Assembly (NCBI RefSeq): GCF_028435365.1
Contig: NZ_JAGTJJ010000077.1
Location: forward strand, 1 to 46,374
Direction of reading: 5' to 3'
From: Polyangium jinanense
GTDB taxonomy: Bacteria > Myxococcota > Polyangia > Polyangiales > Polyangiaceae
DNA length: 46,374 nucleotides
The position numbers and the translations under genes were made by a program. Positions within the stretch are counted from its first letter, which is position 1; each line of letters opens with the position of its first letter. The notes below the pieces were generated by a model. The model was not told the origin of the DNA. It saw only the letters and a list, made by a program, of their open reading frames with translations, and did not search any database. This document shows, piece by piece, positions 1 through 8,239 of this stretch.

Positions 1-1
1 G

Positions 2-106
2 GTCACGACGGGGCAACGTGTCGTGCCTGCACGCGCCAAGGAGCTCGGCTACGTGTTTCAGTACCCGTCGCTCGTTCCGGCGCTCGCGTCGATCCTGACG
101 CCGTAG
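2..106 (+). CDS. C-terminal fragment of a TIGR01777-type SDR epimerase (partial)
   Basis: Only the last 34 codons are in the window; the gene begins upstream. The tail reads QRVVPARAKELGYVFQYPSL, followed by VPALASIL, and ends at the TAG at 104-106. This matches the typical end of TIGR01777/SulA-like NAD-dependent epimerase family proteins, where a run like Q-R-V-x-P-A-R-x-x-x-x-G-[FY]-x-F-x-Y-P-x-L precedes a final helix. Those proteins are Rossmann-fold sugar-nucleotide epimerase relatives of mostly unknown substrate. The catalytic part cannot be seen, so activity cannot be judged. The gene converges on the TPR/HEAT gene that ends at 433, with a strong hairpin between them. Confidence 0.6.
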   Translation, partial: VTTGQRVVPARAKELGYVFQYPSLVPALASILTP

Positions 107-127
107 GGCGGCCTCTCGAAGCGCCTC

Positions 128-178
128 GCGCTTCGCCGGGGAGATGACCGTCTTGGATCGTTCTCCCCGGCGAAGCGC
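128..178. terminator. Long perfect hairpin between convergent genes
   Basis: Arms 128-144 and 162-178 are perfectly complementary over 17 bp around a 17-nt loop. There is no long T-run, but the position just after the stop at 106 and before the convergent gene end at 433 fits a bidirectional terminator. It could also be a palindromic repeat element. Confidence 0.5.
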
Positions 179-432
179 CTCAAAAGACGCCGGCCGCCGG
201 GAGTCGCCGAGAAGTCGACCTTGTCGAGCAGCAACTTCCCGGGGGCCGGGACGGCCTGTTGAGACGCTCCCCCCGAAGCGCGCCGTCCATGAGTCCATGA
301 ATAGGCCATCTTCGTCTCCGGATCGCTCGGGACGAGTTGGATTCCCGTGTCCGGTCTTGACCTGACGTCCCCGTACGAGACGTACGCGGGTACTGGAATT
401 CGAGGGCTGGTAGGGCCCGTTTCCATTCGAAA
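179..432. other. Intergenic, no convincing gene
   Basis: Together with the hairpin this makes a gap of about 326 bases between two convergent genes. A minus-strand open frame (426-58) starts 7 bases after the TPR/HEAT stop, but it runs through the hairpin into the opposite gene and has mixed third-position GC. I see no recognisable protein, RNA or repeat here. Confidence 0.5.
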
Positions 433-2298
433 TCAGCCGATTCCGCGGCTCCGGAGCACCTCGCGGACGGCGGATTGCGCTGCGCTCGAAAGGCCGGGCA
501 GGGAAGACTTCGCGACGTCCACGAACTTCATGCCACGCGCCCTCTTGAGGGCTTCGATCGCCGCCTGACGCTCGTCGCGACCATCGTGCTCGATCACGCC
601 GAGCAGCATCTCGGCGGCCTCCAGCGTGTCGATACGCGCGAGCGCCTTCACCGCGGAGGCGCGCACCACGGGGCTCTGCGACTCGCGGTAGATGCGCGCG
701 AGCGGATCGAAGGCGTGCGGGAAGCGCAGCTCTTCGAGCGCCTTCGCCGCCTCCTGGACGACGCCACCCTCGGCGTCGACGAGCGCCTCGCGCAGCGTGA
801 TGAACGTACGCTTGTAAAGGAATCGCGAGAGCGCGCGGACCACGGCGATCCGCACCTCGCGCTCGGGCCTCCGGAAGAGGGCCTCGAGCGGCGAGAGGAT
901 CGTGTAGAGCTCGACGAGCGCGAGCTGCTCGGCGAGCGTGGAATAGAGCTGGCTCTGCGCCGTCCGGCCCGGGGAAGCCTCCTCCTCGGCCTCGATCGCG
1001 AGCGCCGTGAGCCGCGCGAGCATGGCGCGCCTTCGCGTCACCTCGGACCACGCAGACGGGTCGAGCACGACGTCGCCCGCGGACTGGCTCGCGCTGCCGC
1101 GTTGCTCCCACTCGACGAGATCGACGTGCCAGACCTCGGGGAAGCCGACCTCGTGGCGCAGGTGCGCCGGCAAGGGCTGGCTCTCGATGCGGAGGTCTTG
1201 CGCCTCGACGTAGCGCTTGCGCGCGTTCGTGTAGTGCTTGCGCCGCGCCTCTTCGAGATCGAGCGCCGCGAGCTTCTCGTACACCTGGCCGACCTTGCCG
1301 TACTGCCCCGCCTCGCCGAGGGCGATCACCGCGGCGAGCAGCGCGTTCTCCGCGATGGAAGGCGGCGCGCCGCGCGCCGTCGACGCCGCGGCGACCTCCT
1401 GCCAGAGGCGCGCCTGCGCGAGCGTCCCGAAGTTCGCCACCGCCGGAAGCCCTTCCTTCCGCGCGTACGCGCTCATCTCGCGCGCGAGCGTGGCCGCGGC
1501 CGAGACCTCCTTCTGCTTCTCCGCCGCGGAGAGGGCCTCCTCGTACGATTGGAGCGCGTAATATCGCAGGTGATCCTCGCGCAGGATGCGGATCACGTTC
1601 ACGTAGCCTTCCAGCACGTGCTCGAACTCGCCGCTCTCCCGGCCGATCGCGATGAGCACCTGGTAGCAGTCGAACGCGCGCTCGCGCTGGCCGATCGTCT
1701 CGTACCGATCCGCCGCTTCCTCGAGCAAGTGCACCGCCGCCACGACGGCCTCGCGCGCGGCCGCGGGTTCGCCCGTGCGCATCGACGTCCGCGCGAGGTT
1801 GAACCGCGCGAGCCCCGCCGCGTAAAAGTCCCCGCCCGACGCGCCGAGGATCTGCGACAGGCGCGACCAGAGCGCGCGCGCCCGGTACAGATCGCCGCCC
1901 CGCTCCCGCGCGATCGCCGCCTGCGCCACGAGGCCCGCCGACTCGTACTCGTCCGCGGCCTTCGCATAAAGCGCCTGCTTGCGTGACGCGTCCTCGGCCC
2001 GATCGGCCCACGCGAGGTAGGTGCGCGCGCGATCGATCCCCGGCACGCGCCCGCTCGCCACGAGATCGCGCTGCCCCTTCTCGCTGCCCGTGTACCAGTC
2101 GAGCGTGAGCGCGCCGCGCAGATCGCCGATCGCGACGAGCACCTCGCGCAGATCGCGGACCGCGCCGGCGTACTCCTCCTCGCGCGCGATCGTCTGTCCG
2201 AGCGCCGCGACGAGAGAAATCCTCGCGCGCCCGAGATCACCCCGCGAGCTCGCCGTCCGCGCTTCTTCGCGCAGATCCGACACCGGTCGGCCGCTCAC
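433..2298 (-). CDS. TPR/HEAT-repeat scaffold protein
   Basis: A 621-residue all-helical protein without signal peptide or catalytic motif. The first ~300 residues are TPR-like helical hairpins (regular Ala/Tyr/Leu spacing, as in YAKAADEYESAGLVAQAAIA). The last ~150 residues look like HEAT repeats (VRIAVVRALSRFL, VVRASAVKALARI, RDERQAAIEALKRA). The open frame runs further upstream, but that part is a shadow of the VWA gene. I chose the GTG at 2298, whose GTGA overlaps the VWA stop codon, so the two genes are translationally coupled. Such a protein most likely acts as a cytoplasmic scaffold for the VWA partner. The exact role is unknown. Confidence 0.75.
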   Translation of the reverse strand: MSGRPVSDLREEARTASSRGDLGRARISLVAALGQTIAREEEYAGAVRDLREVLVAIGDLRGALTLDWYTGSEKGQRDLVASGRVPGIDRARTYLAWADRAEDASRKQALYAKAADEYESAGLVAQAAIARERGGDLYRARALWSRLSQILGASGGDFYAAGLARFNLARTSMRTGEPAAAREAVVAAVHLLEEAADRYETIGQRERAFDCYQVLIAIGRESGEFEHVLEGYVNVIRILREDHLRYYALQSYEEALSAAEKQKEVSAAATLAREMSAYARKEGLPAVANFGTLAQARLWQEVAAASTARGAPPSIAENALLAAVIALGEAGQYGKVGQVYEKLAALDLEEARRKHYTNARKRYVEAQDLRIESQPLPAHLRHEVGFPEVWHVDLVEWEQRGSASQSAGDVVLDPSAWSEVTRRRAMLARLTALAIEAEEEASPGRTAQSQLYSTLAEQLALVELYTILSPLEALFRRPEREVRIAVVRALSRFLYKRTFITLREALVDAEGGVVQEAAKALEELRFPHAFDPLARIYRESQSPVVRASAVKALARIDTLEAAEMLLGVIEHDGRDERQAAIEALKRARGMKFVDVAKSSLPGLSSAAQSAVREVLRSRGIG

Positions 2299-3773
2299 GC
2301 TTCCGCCCCTTTCGCCGCGCCCTTGCTCGCCTCGTCCCCGGAGGACGCCGTCGTCTGATCGAGGATCGACCGCGCCGCGTTCGCGCGCGCCGAGCCGCTC
2401 GACAAGGTCGCGTGGTCGACGACCCAGTGCGCGTCGAGCAGGTCGAGGTAGTCGAGGTCGAGCTTGCCGCCCGAGGGCAGGATGAACACGGCCGCGATGT
2501 GCGCCGAGCGCCGCACCGCCTGCACCATCTCGCGCGGGATGTAGAGCGCCGCGTGCGTGAAGAGGTGCACGACGGGCGAACGTGGATCGCGGTGGCGATG
2601 AAGATCGAGCTCCGTCGCGAGCTCCGCGAACACGCGCGCCGGGTTTCGCCCGCGCTCGCCCTTGAACGAGAGCACGTGCGCCGTCGGCAGTTTGTCCCCG
2701 TGCGCTCGATGGATCTCGTAGAGCCGCGCGTCGAAGAACCGGAACGCCACGTCCTCGCCTTCGAGCAAGAGCTTCTTCGCCGTGGCGATCGCCATCCCGC
2801 GCGCGAACGTTTGCCGGTCGCCGCGCATCGACGCCGACGCGTCGACGAGCAGGTAATGCACCCGCTTCTGCTCGTCGCGGCTCTGCTCCCGCGCGTAGTA
2901 GAGCACCTCGTTGTCGAGCAGCCTCCGCGCGAGCTCGAGGTCGTCCCAGGCGAGCTCCGTGAGCACGAGCCCGTCGATCGACCCGCGCGTCCCGATGCCC
3001 GAGTAGCCGTGCGCCGCCGTCGTGCCCGCCGCGGGCCGCGTCTTCGTCTCCAGCACGCTCGGCAGGATCTCCAGCGAGAAGTTCACGATGTCGTTCGCCT
3101 CGGGCGACTCCAGCGCCGCGAGCAGATCGACCTGCGTGAGCGCGCCGCCCGCGCCCTCGGCGCCGAGCATGCCGAAGAGCCGCAGCGTGTCGAGGTCGAG
3201 CGCGTCCGTCATCGTCAGCACGAAGAGCCGCGAGACCTCGAGCGCCGAGAGCGCCGACGCCTCGAAGCCGCGTCGCGCCGTGGAGAAGAGCTGCGGGAGC
3301 TGCGGCTCGATCCGCTCGAAGAGCGACGCGTCCATCGGCACCGCCGCGCGATACGCCGGCGGCACGTTCACGCGCGACGCGACCGCGCCGAGCAGCCGCG
3401 AGAGCAGCACGATGACGAGGTCGTCGCTCATCTTGAGCTCCGGCGCGCGCCGCGCCGCCTCGCTTTGCCCGAGCTCTTCGAGCATGCGCCGGTAGCCGTC
3501 GAGGAGCCGCAGGAGATCCGGCATCCCGCGCGCGATCGACGAAGGCTCGCAGCGCGGACCGATCTCCACGTGGTCCCGCGAGGTCGCGAAGAGCAGACCC
3601 ACGTCGTGCACGAGCGCGAAGGGCAAGACGACGCCGAGCCGCCCGAGGCCCTCGTGCCACTTCACCGCCCGGAGCGCGAGCACGGTGCTTCCTGGGCGCA
3701 CCTGGGACAACGCGAGGGAGCCGAGCGGCCCCGTCACCGACGTATCGCCGAGGAGATGGTCCGGGACCGGCAC
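2295..3773 (-). CDS. VWA domain protein
   Basis: Roughly 490 residues. The N-terminal ~290 residues are helical and unassigned. A von Willebrand factor A domain follows, with a MIDAS motif (VDASASM, Asp near residue 311) and the later strand VVHLFTHAALYIP. Cytoplasmic VWA proteins of this kind usually bind metal and partner proteins and often work with a MoxR AAA+ ATPase; none is present here. The stop overlaps the start of the TPR/HEAT gene (GTGA), indicating an operon. The frame also allows a GTG at 3794. I prefer the GTG at 3773 because a TATAGT -10-like box (3813-3808 on the minus strand) lies very close to 3794. The coordinates of the start are therefore uncertain by 21 bases. Confidence 0.75.
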   Translation of the reverse strand: MPVPDHLLGDTSVTGPLGSLALSQVRPGSTVLALRAVKWHEGLGRLGVVLPFALVHDVGLLFATSRDHVEIGPRCEPSSIARGMPDLLRLLDGYRRMLEELGQSEAARRAPELKMSDDLVIVLLSRLLGAVASRVNVPPAYRAAVPMDASLFERIEPQLPQLFSTARRGFEASALSALEVSRLFVLTMTDALDLDTLRLFGMLGAEGAGGALTQVDLLAALESPEANDIVNFSLEILPSVLETKTRPAAGTTAAHGYSGIGTRGSIDGLVLTELAWDDLELARRLLDNEVLYYAREQSRDEQKRVHYLLVDASASMRGDRQTFARGMAIATAKKLLLEGEDVAFRFFDARLYEIHRAHGDKLPTAHVLSFKGERGRNPARVFAELATELDLHRHRDPRSPVVHLFTHAALYIPREMVQAVRRSAHIAAVFILPSGGKLDLDYLDLLDAHWVVDHATLSSGSARANAARSILDQTTASSGDEASKGAAKGAEA

Positions 3774-3807
3774 GGCAGACAACCTAGCAGGCACCAGCGC
3801 CCAGGGA

Positions 3808-3813
3808 CTATAT
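3808..3813 (-). promoter_or_regulatory. Possible -10 box upstream of the VWA operon
   Basis: Read on the minus strand this is TATAGT, five of six matches to the sigma-70 -10 consensus, about 35 bases before the preferred VWA start. No good -35 hexamer is visible. An identical hexamer lies in front of the kinase gene that starts at 6545. Confidence 0.25.
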
Positions 3814-3823
3814 CCTCCCGGAC

Positions 3824-4423
3824 TTGAGCCCCCTCGACGTGATCTCCGCGGCCGACGAGGCCCTCCTCCGCGCCGTCCGCGGCTCGCCCGCCTGGGCCAC
3901 GCCCCTCTTCGTCGCCGTCACCTTCGTCGGCGGCGGCTGGGGCATGTTCGCCCTCGTCCCCTTCCTCGCCCGCGAAAAGACCCGCGCCACGACCACGCGC
4001 CTCATCGCCGCGCTCGTCGTCACGAGCGCCCTCGTCTCCACCGTGAAGGCCGTCGTCGGCCGCGTGAGGCCCTGCGACGCGCTCGCCGCCTGCGAGCCCG
4101 TCTTCATCACCTCGCCCGGCGGACACTCCTTCCCGAGTGGACACGCGGCCGGCTCGTTCGCCTTCGCCGCGTTCGTCGCCTCCGTGCGCCCGGTGTTCGC
4201 CGTACCCGCGTTCGTCTTCGCCGCGCTCGTCGCCTGGTCGCGATGCTTCCTCGCCGTGCACTACCCGAGCGACATCCTCGCGGGCGCGCTCCTCGGCATG
4301 TCGATCGGCTTCGTCGCGGCGCGGCTCCGTTTTCCCTTGGACCTCAAAGGTTCATCACGCAGCGGAAGCCGATCACCGGCGTCGTCGCGTCCGGCACCTG
4401 GTGGAACCGGAACGCCGGATTGA
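3824..4423 (+). CDS. PAP2-family membrane phosphatase
   Basis: A 199-residue membrane protein with hydrophobic segments at about residues 25-50, 60-80, 105-140 and 145-170. All three acid-phosphatase signature blocks are present: K-x6-RP (KAVVGRVRP), PSGH (SFPSGHAAG) and SR-x5-H-x3-D (SRCFLAVHYPSD). Family members remove phosphate from lipid phosphates or undecaprenyl pyrophosphate at the membrane. The start is a TTG at 3824 without a clear Shine-Dalgarno; a GTG at 3839 is an alternative. The last ~27 codons (Ser/Arg/Pro-rich, no PAP2 similarity) overlap the convergent kinase gene by 80 bases, so the tail is probably an unselected extension. Confidence 0.85.
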   Translation: MSPLDVISAADEALLRAVRGSPAWATPLFVAVTFVGGGWGMFALVPFLAREKTRATTTRLIAALVVTSALVSTVKAVVGRVRPCDALAACEPVFITSPGGHSFPSGHAAGSFAFAAFVASVRPVFAVPAFVFAALVAWSRCFLAVHYPSDILAGALLGMSIGFVAARLRFPLDLKGSSRSGSRSPASSRPAPGGTGTPD

Positions 4424-6545
4424 GCCACTGCTGCACGCCGCCGTTGAAGCCGCCGCCGCGGATCGCCTTCCTGTCACCCGCGGGCGCGCCCTTCGGGTTG
4501 ATCTGCTCGTCCTCGGCCTTGTACGTCTCGTACCAGTCCGCGGTCCACTCCCACACGTTGCCGACGAAGTCGTCCGCGCCGAAGCGCGTCTTGCCCTTCG
4601 GGAAGCTGCCGACGGGCGCCGTGCCCGGGAAGCCGTCGTCGATCTCGTAGAGCGTGCCCGTGAGCTTGAGGCCTTGCGCCTTCTCCCACGCCGCCCACTC
4701 CTTACCGCCCGCGTTCATGTGCCCCGCCGCGGCCTCGTCCGCGCCCCAGGGGAACTTGCGACCGTCGGAGCCGCGCGCCGCGTACTCCCACTCGGCCTCC
4801 GTCGGCAGGCGCTTCTTGCGCCACTTGCAGTACCCGTCGGCCTGGTACCAGCTCACGCAGTTGACCGGGTGGTTCTCGCGGCCCGCCTTGCCGAACGTGC
4901 AGAACTCCGCGTACGCCTCGCGCTTCTTCTCGTGCTCGTCGTCCGTGCTCCCGGCCGTCTTCGGCCAGTTCGGCGCGACCTCCGGTCGTTTGCATTCGCC
5001 GACGTCCGAGCACTCCTTGTACTCGGCCGACGTCACCTCGTGCAGGTCGACGCAGAACGTGTCGATGATGACCTTGTGCGCCGGTTGCCAGAGCTTGAAC
5101 GACCCTTCGTCCGAGCCCATGAAGAACTTGCCGCCGGGCACGAGCACCGTCCCTGCCGGGCACTCCGTCGGCCGCGTCGTCGCTGCGATCGCCGACGAGC
5201 TCACCACCGGCGCCGCGCTCACCACCGGCGCGGACGAGCCCGTGGTCGACGTTCCGCCCGAGGGCTTCGTGAACATCTTGTACGCCGCGAAGCTACCGCC
5301 GAGCAGCGCGATCGCCGCGATCGCGGCGAACGCCATGAGCCCCTTGCCCTGATCCGCGGCCGGCGCATTCACCGGCCCGCTCGGCGCGGCCGGCGGCGTC
5401 GCCAGCGATCCCGGCGGATCCTGCGTCGTGCGTTGCTGCGCGCCCTGCGGCCCCGTCATCATCGCGGTGCCACCACTCGGGCGCGGGAGCGTCTCCTGCA
5501 GCGGCCCCGGCATGCTCGCGCGTGATGCCGATCGTCCGCTGGGCGACGACGTGATCGACGACGACACGCCGCTCGTCGTCCCCGGGTTCCACTGGATGTC
5601 CGGGAACACGGCCTCGTGCAGCGCGGCCCAGAACCGACCCATCGACGGGTACCGGTCCGTCGGCGCCACCGCGAGCGCCTTCTCGAACACCGCCTCGACC
5701 TCGGGCGAGACCGGAACGCCGAACGTGCGCGGCGTCGGCCTGCGCATCGGATCGCGGCTCGCGAGGGCGAACTGGATGAAGTCATCGCCTTCGAACGCCG
5801 GGATCCCGCCGCGCAGCACCTCGACCATGATGAGCGCCATCGCGAACACGTCGGTCCACGGGCCCGTCGCGCCGTACGATCGGCTGAACTGCTCGGGCGC
5901 GCCGTAGTTCGGCGTGAACGCGGTGATCTCCTTGCCCGTCTGCGCGAGCTCGGCCGTCGCCGCCGCGTGATCGGCCATCACCTTTGCGATGCCGAAGTCG
6001 AGGATCTTCGTGAACGGCGAGGGCCCTCGCGGATCTCCGATGACGAAGATGTTCGCGGGCTTGATGTCGCGGTGCGCGATGTTCTTCGCGTGCGCGATCT
6101 CCAGCGCCACCGCGACCGGCTCGAGCAGCGCGAGCGCCTCGTGGATCTCGCGTGGCTTCTCACCGCTCACGCGCTCCACGAAGAGCACGTGATCGAGCGT
6201 CTTTCCTTCGAGCCACTCGAGCACCATGTACGGGATCCACATCCCGTCCGCGGTCGTGAACTTGCCGATGTCGCGCGCCTGCACGATCGCCGCGGATCGG
6301 CTCGACAGGCTCGCGAGCAGCCGGCCCTCTTGGATGAAGCCGTCGAGCAGCTCGTCGCGCTTGTTCTCCGGCGCCTGCGCCAGGATGCGGAAGCACTTGA
6401 TCGCCACCGGCTGCTGCCAGATGAGGTGCTCGGCGCGGTAGACGACGCTGAAGCCACCCTCGCCGATGAGTGCGTCGATCCGGTATTTCTCGGCGAGGAT
6501 CGTCCCCGTGATGCCGAGCGGGTCCTGTTGCGAGCTCGTCGTCAT
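4344..6545 (-). CDS. Ser/Thr protein kinase with C-terminal FGE-like domain
   Basis: About 733 residues. The N-terminal Hanks-type kinase domain (about 20-300) has a Gly-rich loop (GEGGFSVVY), ATP-binding Lys (PVAIKCF), HRDIKPAN, DFGIAK and APEQ, so it should be active. A Ser/Pro/Gly-rich linker, one transmembrane helix (around 415-435) and an extracytoplasmic FGE-sulfatase/PvdO-like fold (about 475-733) follow, with FMGSDEG, RLPTEAEWEYAARG, NVWEWTADW and GFRCV. The redox Cys pair of true formylglycine-generating enzymes, normally just before the GFR block, is missing; the region reads FNGGVQQWLNPAFRF. The domain is therefore likely a ligand-sensing or structural module. ATG at 6545 was preferred over TTG at 6551. 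It lies 22 bases after the BufC-like gene. Confidence 0.88.
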   Translation of the reverse strand: MTTSSQQDPLGITGTILAEKYRIDALIGEGGFSVVYRAEHLIWQQPVAIKCFRILAQAPENKRDELLDGFIQEGRLLASLSSRSAAIVQARDIGKFTTADGMWIPYMVLEWLEGKTLDHVLFVERVSGEKPREIHEALALLEPVAVALEIAHAKNIAHRDIKPANIFVIGDPRGPSPFTKILDFGIAKVMADHAAATAELAQTGKEITAFTPNYGAPEQFSRSYGATGPWTDVFAMALIMVEVLRGGIPAFEGDDFIQFALASRDPMRRPTPRTFGVPVSPEVEAVFEKALAVAPTDRYPSMGRFWAALHEAVFPDIQWNPGTTSGVSSSITSSPSGRSASRASMPGPLQETLPRPSGGTAMMTGPQGAQQRTTQDPPGSLATPPAAPSGPVNAPAADQGKGLMAFAAIAAIALLGGSFAAYKMFTKPSGGTSTTGSSAPVVSAAPVVSSSAIAATTRPTECPAGTVLVPGGKFFMGSDEGSFKLWQPAHKVIIDTFCVDLHEVTSAEYKECSDVGECKRPEVAPNWPKTAGSTDDEHEKKREAYAEFCTFGKAGRENHPVNCVSWYQADGYCKWRKKRLPTEAEWEYAARGSDGRKFPWGADEAAAGHMNAGGKEWAAWEKAQGLKLTGTLYEIDDGFPGTAPVGSFPKGKTRFGADDFVGNVWEWTADWYETYKAEDEQINPKGAPAGDRKAIRGGGFNGGVQQWLNPAFRFHQVPDATTPVIGFRCVMNL

Positions 6546-6567
6546 GGGCAAACGCAGAGGTGTCGGC

Positions 6568-7368
6568 TCATGTTCGTTCGCCGGCGACTATACCTCGCTC
6601 GCTTGCCGCGTGCGTGACGTGATCGTGATTTCCTTGCTCGAAGGCCGCACCGAGGACCACCCCGCGCTCCCCGAGGTCCGCGAGCACCTCGGCCGTGCCG
6701 CGCAACACCGCGTCGCCGAGCGGCTCCCCGAGCGTCGCGCATGCCGCCGTCACCGCCTCCCCGAGCCGAGCGCCCCCGAGGAGCCGCGCGAGGATCTCGG
6801 CCGCGAGCGGCGATAGCACGAGGCACCGGACCTCGTGCGCCCCGTCCCGGTAGAGCAGCACTGCCGTGGGCTCTTTTTCAGGCTCGCCCGGCGCGCCCTC
6901 CGGCAAGCGGTTCACCGCCCACGCATACCGAGCGACCTGCGCCGCGCCGCCGAACTTCACCGCCCGATCGAGCGCGAGCGGAAGTCCGCTCGGCTCGCCC
7001 GCCGTCTCCGCCGCCGCCACGTCGAACCGCGCGACCTCGTACCGCGCGAGGTCGGAAATCCATGGCGGAACGGATGCATCCTCCGTCCAGCGCGCCGCGG
7101 CCCAACCGACGAACTCGACCGCGGCGTCGCGCAGATACGGCGAGCTCGGCAGCGCTTCGTCGAGCCAAAGGTCCACCGTCGCCTCGAACCGCGCCCCGAG
7201 CGTCATCGCCGTGCGTGGCATCTGTGCCCGCACCGCCCCGAGGATCCCCCGACGAACGAGCGACCTGTACACCCCGCGCCGCGTCTCTTCCGGCGGCCCT
7301 TGCACGACGGCCGCGAATGCTGCCGCGACCTCGGCGATCGCGGCCCGCCCCTCCTCTTCTTCAACCAC
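6568..7368 (-). CDS. BufC/HvfC-like DUF2063 partner protein
   Basis: A 266-residue protein. The first ~90 residues resemble PF09836 (DUF2063, called a putative DNA-binding domain), for example [20 protein letters not shown] and [17 protein letters not shown]. The C-terminal half (from about 165) has strands and helices compatible with the PqqD/RRE-like part of BufC/MbnC-type proteins. In known systems this protein pairs with the DUF692 oxygenase to recognise and modify a precursor peptide. Here it directly follows and overlaps the DUF692 gene by 8 bases, so the two are translationally coupled. Family membership is inferred from motif memory and especially from context. Its own DNA-binding ability is doubtful, because in characterised MNIO systems the partner binds the leader peptide. 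Confidence 0.75.
   Translation of the reverse strand: MVEEEEGRAAIAEVAAAFAAVVQGPPEETRRGVYRSLVRRGILGAVRAQMPRTAMTLGARFEATVDLWLDEALPSSPYLRDAAVEFVGWAAARWTEDASVPPWISDLARYEVARFDVAAAETAGEPSGLPLALDRAVKFGGAAQVARYAWAVNRLPEGAPGEPEKEPTAVLLYRDGAHEVRCLVLSPLAAEILARLLGGARLGEAVTAACATLGEPLGDAVLRGTAEVLADLGERGVVLGAAFEQGNHDHVTHAASERGIVAGERT
6587..6592 (-). promoter_or_regulatory. Possible -10 box for the kinase gene inside the end of the BufC-like gene
   Basis: Reads TATAGT on the minus strand, 42 bases before the kinase ATG at 6545 and within the last codons of the BufC-like gene. The kinase could therefore have its own promoter as well as read-through from the RiPP genes. No -35 element is obvious. Confidence 0.25.
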
Positions 7369-8236
7369 GCGCCCGCGCCTCCCGCGCCGCGAGCCCTGCC
7401 TGGTAGGCCGCTTCGACCCGCCCTAGCTCCCCGAGCAGCTCGTCGAGCGGCGGGATCGCGTGATCCCGCTCCAGCACCACCGGCACGGGCCCCGTCCGCT
7501 CGATCGTCCATGTGAGCAGCGACAGCACCTCGCCGAGCACGTCCGCGCCGTGCGTGTCGATCACGAGGTCCGTCCCGGCGCGCTTCTCGTGCCCCGCCAC
7601 GTGGATCGCGGCCACGCGATCGAGCGGGATCTCCGCGAGGAACACGAGCGGATCCGTGCCGTCGTTGATCGCGTTCACGTACACGTTGTTCACGTCGAGC
7701 AAAAGCTTTGCACACGAACGATCGAGCACCTCCGCGACGAACGCCGCCTCGCTCATCTCCGGCGCGCCTGGCACGACGTACCGCGTGATGTTCTCGACCA
7801 CCATCGGGAGCCCCAGCCGATCCTCGGCCTCCCGCACGCGCGTGGCCACGTACGCCGCGGCGCCTCGCGTCAGCGGCAAGGGCAAGAGCTCGTGCACCAT
7901 CCGCCCAGCGATCCCCGAAAAACACAGGTGGTCCGAGTGGAACGGCACGTCGAACCGCCGCGTGAAGGCGGCGAGCTCGCGCATGTAGGCGTCATCAAAA
8001 GGATCGACCCCGCCGAGCGACATCGAGAGCCCGTGCGAGAGCAGCGGATACCGCGCCGCGATCCGCTCGAGCGCGGCCGGGACGAACCCGCCCCGGCGCA
8101 TGTAGTTCTCCGGCGCGACCTCGAAAAACCGCGCGGGGCCGAGCGACATGTCCGCTAAGGCCCGCGCAAGCACGTCATCCAGGAAGTCGAACCTGAGCCC
8201 AAGCCCGACCCCCGTGATCGTCGACCGAACCGTCAC
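7361..8236 (-). CDS. DUF692 multinuclear non-heme iron oxygenase (BufB/HvfB/MbnB-like)
   Basis: A 291-residue TIM-barrel enzyme that fits the DUF692/MNIO family along its length. Visible metal-site blocks in order are [68 protein letters not shown] and VVLERDH, supplying the His/Glu/Asp ligands of the iron cluster. MNIO enzymes use oxygen to convert Cys residues (or others) of a precursor peptide into oxazolone/thioamide or thiooxazole groups, or cleave Cys-containing extensions. The likely substrate is the lipoprotein precursor encoded 3 bases upstream, whose tail has two Cys residues. The start GTG/ATG at 8236 follows the precursor stop closely. Family assignment is firm; the chemistry here is inference. 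Confidence 0.9.
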   Translation of the reverse strand: MTVRSTITGVGLGLRFDFLDDVLARALADMSLGPARFFEVAPENYMRRGGFVPAALERIAARYPLLSHGLSMSLGGVDPFDDAYMRELAAFTRRFDVPFHSDHLCFSGIAGRMVHELLPLPLTRGAAAYVATRVREAEDRLGLPMVVENITRYVVPGAPEMSEAAFVAEVLDRSCAKLLLDVNNVYVNAINDGTDPLVFLAEIPLDRVAAIHVAGHEKRAGTDLVIDTHGADVLGEVLSLLTWTIERTGPVPVVLERDHAIPPLDELLGELGRVEAAYQAGLAAREARARG

Positions 8237-8239
8237 CCT

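Noticed and set aside
58..426. Minus-strand frame starting 7 bases after the TPR/HEAT stop
   Set aside because: Runs through a perfect 17-bp hairpin and over the end of the opposite gene, has weak codon bias, no ribosome site and no recognisable protein.
2412..3827. Long plus-strand frame opposite the VWA gene
   Set aside because: Arg/Glu-rich shadow with no domain; the minus-strand VWA protein is real.
4344..5130. Active formylglycine-generating enzyme, which would add a copper link to the RiPP unit
   Set aside because: The catalytic Cys pair expected before the GFR block is absent.
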